Counted from the first letter of the stretch, positions 1 to 4,567 are shown. The stretch is 5,902 bases of DNA from Paracoccaceae bacterium (GCA_026984895.1 JALSRF010000005.1:1-5902), one strand, 5' to 3'. Translations and numbers: made by a program. The notes: a model not told the origin generated them from the letters alone.

Positions 1-156
1 GACGTGGCGCCGCTCACGGAATGGCGAGAACCGCAAAAAACCGGCGGCGGGCGCGGTGGTCGGCGCGCAAACGGCAGGGCGCAACACGGGCATAACACGG
101 GCGCAAACAGCCGACGCACAAACGCCAGGGTGCAAAGGGCAGGGCGCCAGGACGGC
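1..156. other. Gene-free flank with short imperfect repeats
   Basis: No convincing gene is seen on either strand. The stretch is G/C/A-rich and repetitive: GGCAGGGCGC occurs at 73-82 and 138-147, ACACGGGC occurs twice near 84-102, and GCGCAAAC or close variants recur. It lies downstream of the minus-strand sRNA hairpins. A run of six T on the minus strand (36-41) follows a C-rich segment, but I see no strong stem in front of it, so I do not call a terminator there. The apparent open frames lack recognisable protein character and look like by-products of high GC. Confidence 0.4.
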
Positions 157-194
157 AAAACGGCGGTGCCCAGGGAGGGGGACACCGCCGTCTC
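157..194 (-). terminator. Possible intrinsic terminator of the DUF1127-sRNA operon
   Basis: The last hairpin of the array has the strongest perfect stem (8 bp, all G-C rich except one pair), and its 3' arm is followed on the minus strand by TTTTG (160-156). Four U residues are a modest tail, and they may instead pair with the A/G-rich 5' flank. The hairpin therefore may serve both as an sRNA stem and as a transcript end. No further CCTCCC loop follows it, which fits an operon end here. Confidence 0.4.
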
Positions 195-235
195 TTTCAA
201 CACCGGCAAGGCACAGGGAGGAAAGCCCGCCAGCG
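157..235 (-). ncRNA. Cuckoo (CcsR-like) sRNA, second unit: two CCTCCC-loop hairpins
   Basis: Two adjacent hairpins are seen on the minus strand. The first (235 to 201) has an 11-bp stem with G-U pairs and one bulged base, and loop TTTCCTCCCTGT (224-213). The second (194 to 157) has a perfect 8-bp core CGGCGGTG/CACCGCCG (190-183 with 168-161), can be extended by A-T and G-U pairs, and has loop TCCCCCTCCCTGGG. Only 6 nt separate them. In R. sphaeroides the CcsR sRNAs are pairs of hairpins with CCUCCUCCC-type loops, located downstream of a DUF1127 gene and processed from its mRNA. By inference this unit is a homologue processed from the 389-604 transcript. Exact ends are unknown; hairpin edges are given. 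Confidence 0.72.
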
Positions 236-266
236 TCTCGTGCAGGACCCGAGGGCCCTTGTCATG

Positions 267-332
267 GCAGCGGCCTCAGGGAGGAAAGGCCGCCGCGTTT
301 CACAGTCGCCCCAGGGAGGAGGGGGGGCCGTG
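267..332 (-). ncRNA. Cuckoo (CcsR-like) sRNA, first unit: two CCTCCC-loop hairpins
   Basis: Two hairpins are seen on the minus strand. The first (332 to 301) has a 12-pair stem with two mismatches and one G-U, and loop TCCTCCCT; the full nonamer CCTCCTCCC lies at 322-314. The second (296 to 267) has a 10-bp stem with one G-U, CGGCCTT on its 5' side, and loop TTCCTCCCTG. The two are only 4 nt apart, while 31 nt (236-266) separate this unit from the next. Segments 277-302 and 214-240 are near copies of each other, which points to duplication. The arrangement matches the R. sphaeroides CcsR RNAs, made under RpoH control and matured from a DUF1127 mRNA. Function here is inferred from that similarity. 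Confidence 0.75.
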
Positions 333-350
333 ATCCACAGGATCCGCAAG

Positions 351-385
351 GCGCCGGTGCCGGCGCACAAGCGGTATCGATACCG
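351..385 (-). promoter_or_regulatory. Two palindromes between the DUF1127 stop and the sRNAs
   Basis: Just after the DUF1127 stop codon lies a perfect 14-bp palindrome, CGGTATCGATACCG (372-385). It is followed on the transcript by GCGCCG/CGGCGC arms around a 4-nt loop (351-366). Neither is followed by a T-run, so they are not obvious terminators. In the RNA they could act as a barrier to exonucleases or as a processing boundary between the coding mRNA and the sRNAs; that role is inference. Confidence 0.45.
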
Positions 386-388
386 GTG

Positions 389-604
389 TCAGCGTGCGCG
401 CGAAGCCTCGCGCGCGACCGCATGCAGGGCCGAGCGGCTCAGACCCAGGTCTTCCAGTTCGCGGTCACCCAGTGCGTTCAGTTCGCGATAGGTGCGCCGT
501 TCCAGACGGCGTGCGTTCAGGGTGTTGAAAAGGCCGCGCAGGGCGGCGGCGGTGCGGTGCGCGATCGAGGATTCGATGGCGCGGATGTCTTGTGCGAATG
601 CCAT
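389..604 (-). CDS. DUF1127 small basic protein, CcaF1-like
   Basis: This is a 71-residue, arginine-rich cytosolic protein with no signal peptide. The C-terminal half is a typical DUF1127 domain (about residues 22-60), with the family signature RRTYRELNALGDRELEDLGL at 36-55 and SRSAL following. The ATG start is supported by AAAGAGG on the minus strand, with 8 nt between AGAGG (617-613) and the ATG. In R. sphaeroides the DUF1127 protein CcaF1 is an RNA-binding protein that affects maturation and turnover of the CcsR sRNAs encoded downstream of it; the same neighbourhood here makes that the best functional guess. It is the first gene of a minus-strand unit with an RpoH-like promoter and is divergent from mrp. 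Its last codons contain an 8-bp hairpin (396-415). DUF1127 proteins are numerous and vary in function, so the exact orthology is inferred. Confidence 0.9.
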   Translation of the reverse strand: MAFAQDIRAIESSIAHRTAAALRGLFNTLNARRLERRTYRELNALGDRELEDLGLSRSALHAVAREASRAR

Positions 605-631
605 GGTTCTGGCCTCTTTGCTGTCTGTTCA

Positions 632-653
632 CGCGAAGCGTCATTGCTTCGCG
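632..653 (-). promoter_or_regulatory. Perfect hairpin at the predicted mRNA 5' end
   Basis: CGCGAAGC (632-639) and GCTTCGCG (646-653) are perfect inverted repeats around 6 nt. With the predicted -10 box ending at 660, transcription would begin at about 653-654. The DUF1127/sRNA mRNA would therefore open directly with this stem, 14 nt before the ribosome binding site begins. A stem at the very 5' end is known to shield RNAs from 5'-end-dependent RNase E attack. The alternative is a DNA-level operator. The role is inferred. Confidence 0.5.
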
Positions 654-659
654 ACCGGA

Positions 660-686
660 AAATAGGGGGATGCTGCAGATGCACAA
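660..686 (-). promoter_or_regulatory. RpoH-type promoter for the DUF1127-sRNA operon
   Basis: On the minus strand TTG (686-684) is followed after 18 nt by CTATTT (665-660), itself preceded by a C-run (CCCCTATTT). This fits the alphaproteobacterial RpoH pattern of TTG, 17-18 nt, then CTATNT. The leader to the ATG would be about 50 nt. The R. sphaeroides DUF1127-CcsR operon is driven by RpoHI/RpoHII, which agrees. No better sigma-70 pair is seen in this interval. Confidence 0.6.
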
Positions 687-870
687 TCCCGCCATTGATC
701 ATTGCTGCCATGCAGAAAATGCATAAGTGATACTGACCTTGATTGCGGGCGCAACGCCGGTTGGGCCGCGCGCCGGCTGGGGCCGATCGGCGCAGGGGCT
801 TGCCTTGCGGACGAAACGTGGCAAGTAACGCTGTGAACAGGCATGATGCAATAAAGAAGGACGCAACCCG

Positions 871-1983
871 ATGGCACTGACGGAAAATGACGTAAGGACG
901 GCCCTGGCCGGGGTGGCGGTGCCCGGGGGCGGCGATCTGATCTCGCGCGGTCTGGTGCGCGCGCTGCGCATCGACGACGACGGCAGGGTGCATTTCGTGA
1001 TCGAGGCGCCCTCGCCCGAGGAAGCGGGCCGCCTGCAGGAGGCCAGCCAGGCGGCCGAGCGCGCGGTCGAGGCGCTGCCCGGTGTCAGCAAGGCGCTTGT
1101 GGTTCTGACCGCGCATGGCGGCGGCGGGGCCGGCGGGGCCGGGGGGGGCGGTGCGCGCGCCGGGGCCGGTGCGGCGCCGCCGGATCTGAAGATCGGCGGC
1201 CACCCGAAACCGCAGGCCGGCCCGGTGCGCATCCCCGGGGTTCGCAACGTGATCGCCATTGCCTCGGGCAAGGGGGGCGTGGGCAAGTCCACGGTCTCGT
1301 CCAACCTGGCGGTGGCGCTGGCGCGTCAGGGCCGCAGGGTCGGCCTGCTGGATGCGGATATCCTGGGCCCCTCGCAGCCGCGGATGATGGGACAGAACCG
1401 CAAGCCCCGCTCGCCGGACGGCAAGACGCTGATCCCGCTGGAGGCGCACGGGGTGAAATTCATGTCGATCGGTCTTCTGGTGCCCGAAAAGGAGGCGCTG
1501 GTCTGGCGCGGACCGATGCTGATGGGGGCGCTGCAGCAGATGCTGCTGCAGGTGGACTGGGGCGAACTGGACGTGCTGATCGTGGACCTGCCGCCGGGCA
1601 CGGGGGATGTGCAGCTGACGCTGTCGCAGAAGACCGAGGTCACCGGCGCCATCGTGGTTTCGACCCCGCAGGACGTGGCGCTGATCGACGCGCGCAAGGC
1701 GATCAGCATGTTCGGCAAGGTCAACACCCCGATCATCGGGCTGGTCGAGAACATGTCCAGCTATGTCTGCCCCGACTGCGGCCACGAGGCCCATATCTTC
1801 GGCCATGGCGGGGTGCGCGACGAGGCCGCCGCCATCGGCGCGCCGCTGCTGGCCGAACTGCCCCTGTCTGTGGACGTGCGCCTTGCCGGGGATGCCGGCA
1901 CGCCGATTGCCGCCGGCGAGGGTCCGGCGGCCGAGGCCTATGCCGGCCTGGCCCGCGCGCTGGTTGAAAAAGGCGTGGCCTGA
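871..1983 (+). CDS. mrp: Mrp/ApbC iron-sulfur cluster carrier ATPase
   Basis: This is a cytosolic P-loop ATPase of the Mrp/NBP35 family that carries Fe-S clusters to apoproteins. The 370 residues are complete. An N-terminal MIP18/DUF59 domain spans about residues 4-80. A Gly/Ala linker (83-103) leads into the ParA/MinD-like ATPase, with the deviant Walker A GKGGVGKST (133-141), the switch segment LDADILGPSQP (160-170), Walker B region VLIVDLPPGTGD (235-246) and ENMSSYVCPDCG (293-304). In that last segment C300 and C303 form the CxxC that bridges a cluster between two subunits. The ATG follows AGAAGGA (855-861) with 9 nt spacing. The gene stands alone and is divergent from the DUF1127 operon, with no clear sigma-70 promoter in its leader. 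The linker contains a run of eight G (1141-1148). Identification is secure; its particular client proteins are unknown. Confidence 0.96.
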   Translation: MALTENDVRTALAGVAVPGGGDLISRGLVRALRIDDDGRVHFVIEAPSPEEAGRLQEASQAAERAVEALPGVSKALVVLTAHGGGGAGGAGGGGARAGAGAAPPDLKIGGHPKPQAGPVRIPGVRNVIAIASGKGGVGKSTVSSNLAVALARQGRRVGLLDADILGPSQPRMMGQNRKPRSPDGKTLIPLEAHGVKFMSIGLLVPEKEALVWRGPMLMGALQQMLLQVDWGELDVLIVDLPPGTGDVQLTLSQKTEVTGAIVVSTPQDVALIDARKAISMFGKVNTPIIGLVENMSSYVCPDCGHEAHIFGHGGVRDEAAAIGAPLLAELPLSVDVRLAGDAGTPIAAGEGPAAEAYAGLARALVEKGVA

Positions 1984-1984
1984 C

Positions 1985-2055
1985 GGCGACGGGATTTCAC
2001 GGGCAGGATTTCCCAGGCGGGATTCAACGGACGGGATTTAACGGACGGGAATTCA
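1985..2055 (+). repeat. Five imperfect tandem copies of a ~14-bp repeat
   Basis: Directly after the mrp stop codon come five units of about 13-15 bp, starting near 1985, 2000, 2015, 2028 and 2042. All are built on GGGATTT; the last two are CGGACGGGATTTAA and CGGACGGGAATTCA. The third is GGCGGGATTCAA and the second GGGCAGGATTTCCC. The array lies between the stop codon and the putative mrp terminator, so it would be transcribed as the mrp 3' UTR. No function is recognised. Confidence 0.7.
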
Positions 2056-2056
2056 T

Positions 2057-2096
2057 GGCCCCGGCAGCAAAGCGCCGGGGCCGCGCATGGCATTTT
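2057..2096 (+). terminator. Likely mrp terminator
   Basis: GGCCCCGGC (2057-2065) and GCCGGGGCC (2074-2082) form a perfect 9-bp stem with an 8-nt loop, AGCAAAGC. A short T-run (2093-2096) comes 10 nt after the stem, which is further than in a classical intrinsic terminator. The hairpin lies about 75 nt after the mrp stop codon. It most probably marks or protects the mrp 3' end. Confidence 0.55.
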
Positions 2097-2121
2097 CGGA
2101 CGAATCACCGCTGATATTGCC

Positions 2122-2226
2122 GATTTCGGCCTGATTCGGGCCGGAAAACCGCCGATTACCCCCCGGCGGATTTCCGGTTTCCGGCGTGATTTCCAGGAAA
2201 TCGGAAAAAATACGGGAATTTCCGGG
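2122..2226. repeat. Palindrome-dense patch of GATTTCC/GGAAATC motifs
   Basis: This gene-free patch is packed with inverted copies of a GATTTCCGG-like word. CCGGAAAACCGCCG (2141-2154) pairs with CGGCGGATTTCCGG (2164-2177) with one mismatch around 9 nt. GATTTCCAGGAAATC (2188-2202) is a palindrome with a one-base centre. GGAATTTCC (2215-2223) is another, and GCCGATTTCGGC (2119-2130) forms a smaller one. There is no T-run suited to a terminator on either strand. It may share an origin with the GGGATTT tandem repeats just upstream. No coding potential or known element is recognised. Confidence 0.55.
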
Positions 2227-2341
2227 AAAATCTGGCAGGGCAGGCGGCATACCATATCTTGTGCAATCTATCCCGAACTTCCGCTACAAATCGCACGGTA
2301 TCTGGCCGTGAAGCTCCTCAGCTTGGGAAAACCTGGCTGGA

Positions 2342-2406
2342 TTTACGCCTTTCGAACCGAAATTCGATAAAAAATATGTTGATTTCCATGAATTCCCGTG
2401 TATTCC
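2342..2406 (+). promoter_or_regulatory. AT-rich promoter zone for the mraZ leader (tentative)
   Basis: This is the most AT-rich stretch upstream of mraZ and is the likely source of the dcw transcript. Three imperfect pairs are visible: TTTACG (2342) with GATAAA (2366), 18 nt apart; TTCGAA (2351) with TATGTT (2375), 18 nt apart; and TTGATT (2379) with TATTCC (2401), 16 nt apart. The sequence does not decide between them. In R. sphaeroides the mraZ leader is roughly 270 nt, which would place the start near 2395 and is compatible with the second or third pair. Confidence 0.35.
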
Positions 2407-2620
2407 TTTTCCTCGTGATGAGGACGGGCAAAGGGGCAGCAAGACCCCGGTGATCTCCCAAGTCAGGTTTCATACAGGCACCCGCTTCATCCACACCAAG
2501 AGATCCGGCGCGCGGGCGAGCAGACATCCCCCCAGGTGGCGCGCGCAGCTGGACAACCCAGAAATGGGACGAGGGCGGCGGATTGGGCAGTGGCAGCAGC
2601 TCAATCCGCCGTTTCCTTTC
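2387..2620 (+). ncRNA. UpsM-like sRNA from the mraZ 5' leader
   Basis: In R. sphaeroides the dcw cluster is preceded by a long leader that yields the ~200-nt sRNA UpsM through partial Rho-independent termination ahead of mraZ. Here the same position holds a gene-free leader that ends in a strong terminator-like hairpin (2576-2611) with a pyrimidine tail, 44-52 nt before the mraZ start. Internal stems include GGGG/CCCC (2433-2436 with 2445-2448). The 5' end is a guess from promoter candidates and could lie between about 2378 and 2413; with the third pair the product would be about 206 nt. I recognise the arrangement, not the primary sequence. Alternatively the hairpin only ends transcription arriving from upstream. 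Confidence 0.55.
2576..2620 (+). terminator. Strong terminator-like hairpin in the mraZ leader
   Basis: CGGCGGATTG (2576-2585) and CAATCCGCCG (2602-2611) are perfect inverted repeats. One G-U and two more G-C pairs extend the stem to 13 bp around a 10-nt loop. TTTCCTTTCC (2612-2621 region) follows, a broken U-rich tail that would favour partial rather than complete termination. It sits between the presumed promoter zone and mraZ, so read-through here would set the expression of the whole division operon. Confidence 0.7.
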
Positions 2621-2663
2621 CGGGGCGGGCGACGAGGGATATTGAAGAGAGGCCGCACAGACC

Positions 2664-3188
2664 GTGGCACGCAGGTTCAGAGGCGAAAGCCACCACAAGG
2701 TGGATGCGAAGGGCAGGGTGTCGATCCCGGCCCTGTTTCGCCGCGTGCTGGAGGCCGGCGATCCCGACTGGCGCGCCGCCGCCGCCGAGGGCCGCAAGGA
2801 CGTGCGCCCGCAACTGGTCATCGTCTATGGCGGCGAAAACCAGAAATACCTGGAATGCTACACCATCGATGCCATCGACGAGGTCGATGCCGAGATCGAC
2901 GCGATGCCGCGCGGCTCACCCGAGCGGCGGCTTCTGGAGCACCTGTTCCACGGGCAGTCCCTGCCCACCGAGGTTGACAGGGACGGCCGCCTGGTGCTGC
3001 CGCAAAAGCTGCGCGAAAAGATCGGGCTGGAGGGCGAGGCCTTCTTCATCGCCTCGGGCGATACCTTCAAGATCTGGAAGCCCGAGACCTATGAAAGGGT
3101 GGAGCTGGCCAAGACCCGTGCGTTCCTCGCCGAGCAGCCGGACGACTTCGATCCGCTGTCTCTTCTGGGCCGGGCGAAAGGGGAATAG
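2664..3188 (+). CDS. mraZ: MraZ transcriptional regulator
   Basis: MraZ is a DNA-binding protein of the SpoVT/AbrB fold that forms rings and represses its own dcw operon in bacteria where it has been studied. The 174 residues contain the expected two half-domains, each with the family DxxGR motif: DAKGR (14-18) within HKVDAKGRVSIP, and DRDGR (105-109) within VDRDGRLVLP. The length exceeds E. coli MraZ (about 150) because of an inserted segment around residues 33-50, which I regard as usual for alphaproteobacteria. The start is GTG at 2664, which gives the typical alphaproteobacterial N-terminus MARRFRGESHHK. GAGAGG (2647-2652) lies 11 nt upstream, rather far, suggesting modest initiation. It is the first gene of the operon, 3 nt before rsmH. 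No convincing MraZ-box array was found in the leader. Confidence 0.95.
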   Translation: MARRFRGESHHKVDAKGRVSIPALFRRVLEAGDPDWRAAAAEGRKDVRPQLVIVYGGENQKYLECYTIDAIDEVDAEIDAMPRGSPERRLLEHLFHGQSLPTEVDRDGRLVLPQKLREKIGLEGEAFFIASGDTFKIWKPETYERVELAKTRAFLAEQPDDFDPLSLLGRAKGE

Positions 3189-3191
3189 CCG

Positions 3192-4205
3192 ATGGCTGCG
3201 ACGGCGCGTGAAACCCCGTCCGATCCGCCGCATGTCCCGGTCCTCCTGCGTCCGTTTCTGGCGGCGGTTTCGCCGGTTGCAGGGGTCTGGCTGGACGGCA
3301 CCTTCGGGGCCGGGGGGTATGCGCGGGCGCTGCTCGAAGCCGGCGCACGGCAGGTGATCGGTGTGGATCGCGACCCGGATGCGCTGGCGCTTGCCGCCGC
3401 CTGGGCCGGGCCGCACGGCGATCGGCTGAAGCTGGTGCAGGGCAGGTTCGGCCGGCTTGACGACTACGGGCAGGGGGTGCAGGGCGTGGTGCTTGACCTG
3501 GGCGTTTCTTCCATGCAGCTCGACCGGCCCGAGCGCGGGTTTTCGTTTCGCAGGGACGGCCCGCTGGACATGCGGATGAGCCGCGCGGGGGTTTCGGCCG
3601 CCGATATCGTGAACGGCGCCCGGGAGGCCGAGTTGGCCGACATCCTGCATGCCTTCGGCGAAGAACGCGCCGCGCGCCGGATCGCCCGCCGGATCGTCGA
3701 AAAACGGGCCGAGGTGCCGATCGTCACCACGCTGCAGCTTGCCGAAATCATCGAAGCCGCCCTGCCGCCGCGACGCCCCGGCCAGAGCCACCCGGCGACC
3801 CGCAGCTTTCAGGCGCTGCGCATTGCGGTCAACGGCGAACTCGACGAACTGGTGCGCGGGCTGGAGGCGGCCGAGCGGGCGCTGAAACCCGGCGGCTGGC
3901 TGGCGGTTGTCTCCTTTCATTCCATCGAGGATCGCATCGTCAAGCGCTTCTTGCAGCAGCGCGCCTCGACCGGCGGCGGCGGCAGCCGATACGCGCCCGA
4001 GCGCGCGGCGCGCAGCCCGGGATTTCGCCTGCACGGCCGGGCTGTCGAGCCGGACGCGCGCGAACGCGCCGAAAACCCGCGCGCGCGTTCCGCCCGCCTG
4101 CGCCTGGCCCGGCGCACCGAGGCACCCGCGCGCCCGGCCGAACGCGCCGGGCTCGGCCTGCCGGCGATCGACTACAAGACCGAATACGGGGGGAAAGGGG
4201 CATGA
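3192..4205 (+). CDS. rsmH: 16S rRNA (cytosine1402-N4)-methyltransferase RsmH
   Basis: RsmH (formerly MraW) uses S-adenosylmethionine to make N4-methylcytidine at position 1402 of 16S rRNA in the ribosomal P site. The 337 residues are full length. Family motifs in order: HVPVLL (14-19); the SAM-binding motif DGTFGAGGYARALL (35-48); VDRDPDAL (58-65); DLGVSSMQLDRPERGFSF (102-119), including the DLGVSS core; PLDMRM (124-129); SHPATRSFQALRIAVNGEL (199-217); VVSFHSIEDRIVKRF (239-253); and NPRARSARLR (295-304). The ATG starts 3 nt after the mraZ stop codon, and its ribosome binding site (AAAGGGG, about 3178-3183) lies inside the end of mraZ. Its stop codon overlaps the ftsL start by ATGA. The Arg/Ala/Pro-rich tail after residue 305 is more variable. 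Confidence 0.97.
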   Translation: MAATARETPSDPPHVPVLLRPFLAAVSPVAGVWLDGTFGAGGYARALLEAGARQVIGVDRDPDALALAAAWAGPHGDRLKLVQGRFGRLDDYGQGVQGVVLDLGVSSMQLDRPERGFSFRRDGPLDMRMSRAGVSAADIVNGAREAELADILHAFGEERAARRIARRIVEKRAEVPIVTTLQLAEIIEAALPPRRPGQSHPATRSFQALRIAVNGELDELVRGLEAAERALKPGGWLAVVSFHSIEDRIVKRFLQQRASTGGGGSRYAPERAARSPGFRLHGRAVEPDARERAENPRARSARLRLARRTEAPARPAERAGLGLPAIDYKTEYGGKGA

Positions 4206-4567
4206 GATCTCTGCTGCTGGTTCTGCCGGCCTTCGCGGTCCTCGGGCTGGCGTTCTGGGCCTATCGCGAAAACTATGCGACCCAGGAGACGCTGCGACAG
4301 GTCACCGCGCTGCAGTCCGAGATCGGCGGGCTGCGAGAGGAACTTGGCGTGCTGCGCGCCGAATGGGCCTATCTGAACCGCCCCGACCGGCTGCGCGAGC
4401 TTGCCGACATCAATTTCGACCGGCTGCGCCTGCTGCCGCTGAGCGCGCGGCATTTCGGACGGGTGGACCAGATTGCCTTTGCCCCCCGCCCCGCTGACGG
4501 ATCCGGCGCCGCGGACGGATCCGGCGCCGCGGTTTCGGTGATCGGGACTCGGGAGACCGGCCAATGA
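4202..4567 (+). CDS. ftsL: Cell division protein FtsL
   Basis: FtsL is a bitopic inner-membrane protein that joins FtsB and FtsQ and helps activate septal peptidoglycan synthesis by FtsW-FtsI. The 121 residues show a very short N-terminus, one membrane segment (about residues 3-20, LLLVLPAFAVLGLAF core), then a heptad-like coiled coil (about 26-55, with leucines in LRQVTALQSEIGGLREELGVL). The conserved NRPDRLRELA-type segment follows (59-68), then a variable tail. Sequence conservation in this family is low, so the call rests on size, topology, coiled coil and position between rsmH and ftsI. It overlaps both neighbours by ATGA (4202-4205 and 4564-4567), implying translational coupling. The tail contains a duplicated DGSGAA hexapeptide from an 18-bp tandem repeat. 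Confidence 0.92.
   Translation: MRSLLLVLPAFAVLGLAFWAYRENYATQETLRQVTALQSEIGGLREELGVLRAEWAYLNRPDRLRELADINFDRLRLLPLSARHFGRVDQIAFAPRPADGSGAADGSGAAVSVIGTRETGQ
4496..4531 (+). repeat. Perfect 18-bp tandem duplication inside ftsL
   Basis: GACGGATCCGGCGCCGCG is present twice head to tail (4496-4513 and 4514-4531) without a mismatch. It encodes DGSGAA twice in the periplasmic tail of FtsL, keeps the frame, and each copy contains the palindromes GGATCC and GGCGCC. Absence of any drift suggests a recent slippage event in a tolerant part of the protein. Confidence 0.95.

Noticed and set aside
157..332. CRISPR array reading of the four CAGGGAGG repeats
   Set aside because: Repeats are only about 8 bp when exact, unevenly spaced (35, 63, 43 bp) and each sits in a hairpin loop; not a direct-repeat/spacer pattern.
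56..730. Plus-strand open frame through the sRNA array and the DUF1127 gene
   Set aside because: Low-complexity Gly/Arg/Ala/Gln translation that crosses the hairpins and runs antisense to a clear DUF1127 gene; no domain recognised.
739..854. Sigma-70 promoter for mrp
   Set aside because: TTGCGG (805) and TAACGC (826) are only 15 nt apart and TTGATT (739) has no -10 partner; nothing reaches a supportable match.
517..1806. Long minus-strand open frame opposite mrp (429 codons), also covering the DUF1127 gene
   Set aside because: His/Arg/Gln/Pro-rich translation typical of the antisense frame of a GC-rich gene; mrp on the plus strand has all family motifs.
2565..2594. MraZ-box operator (TGGGN repeats 10 nt apart)
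   Set aside because: TGGGA (2565) and TGGGC (2584) are 19 nt apart, with no matching middle repeat; TGGC (2591) is out of phase. Too weak to call.
2259..2663. RNase P RNA, 6S RNA or tmRNA in the mraZ leader
   Set aside because: None of the conserved core sequences I know, such as GAGGAAAGTCC for RNase P RNA, is present on either strand.
2450..2977. Plus-strand open frame spanning the leader and the start of mraZ
   Set aside because: Arg/Gly-rich translation in a different frame from mraZ, crossing the terminator hairpin; mraZ is unmistakable.
2916..4034. Long minus-strand open frame opposite mraZ/rsmH
   Set aside because: Composition and exact overlap with two well-recognised genes mark it as a shadow frame.
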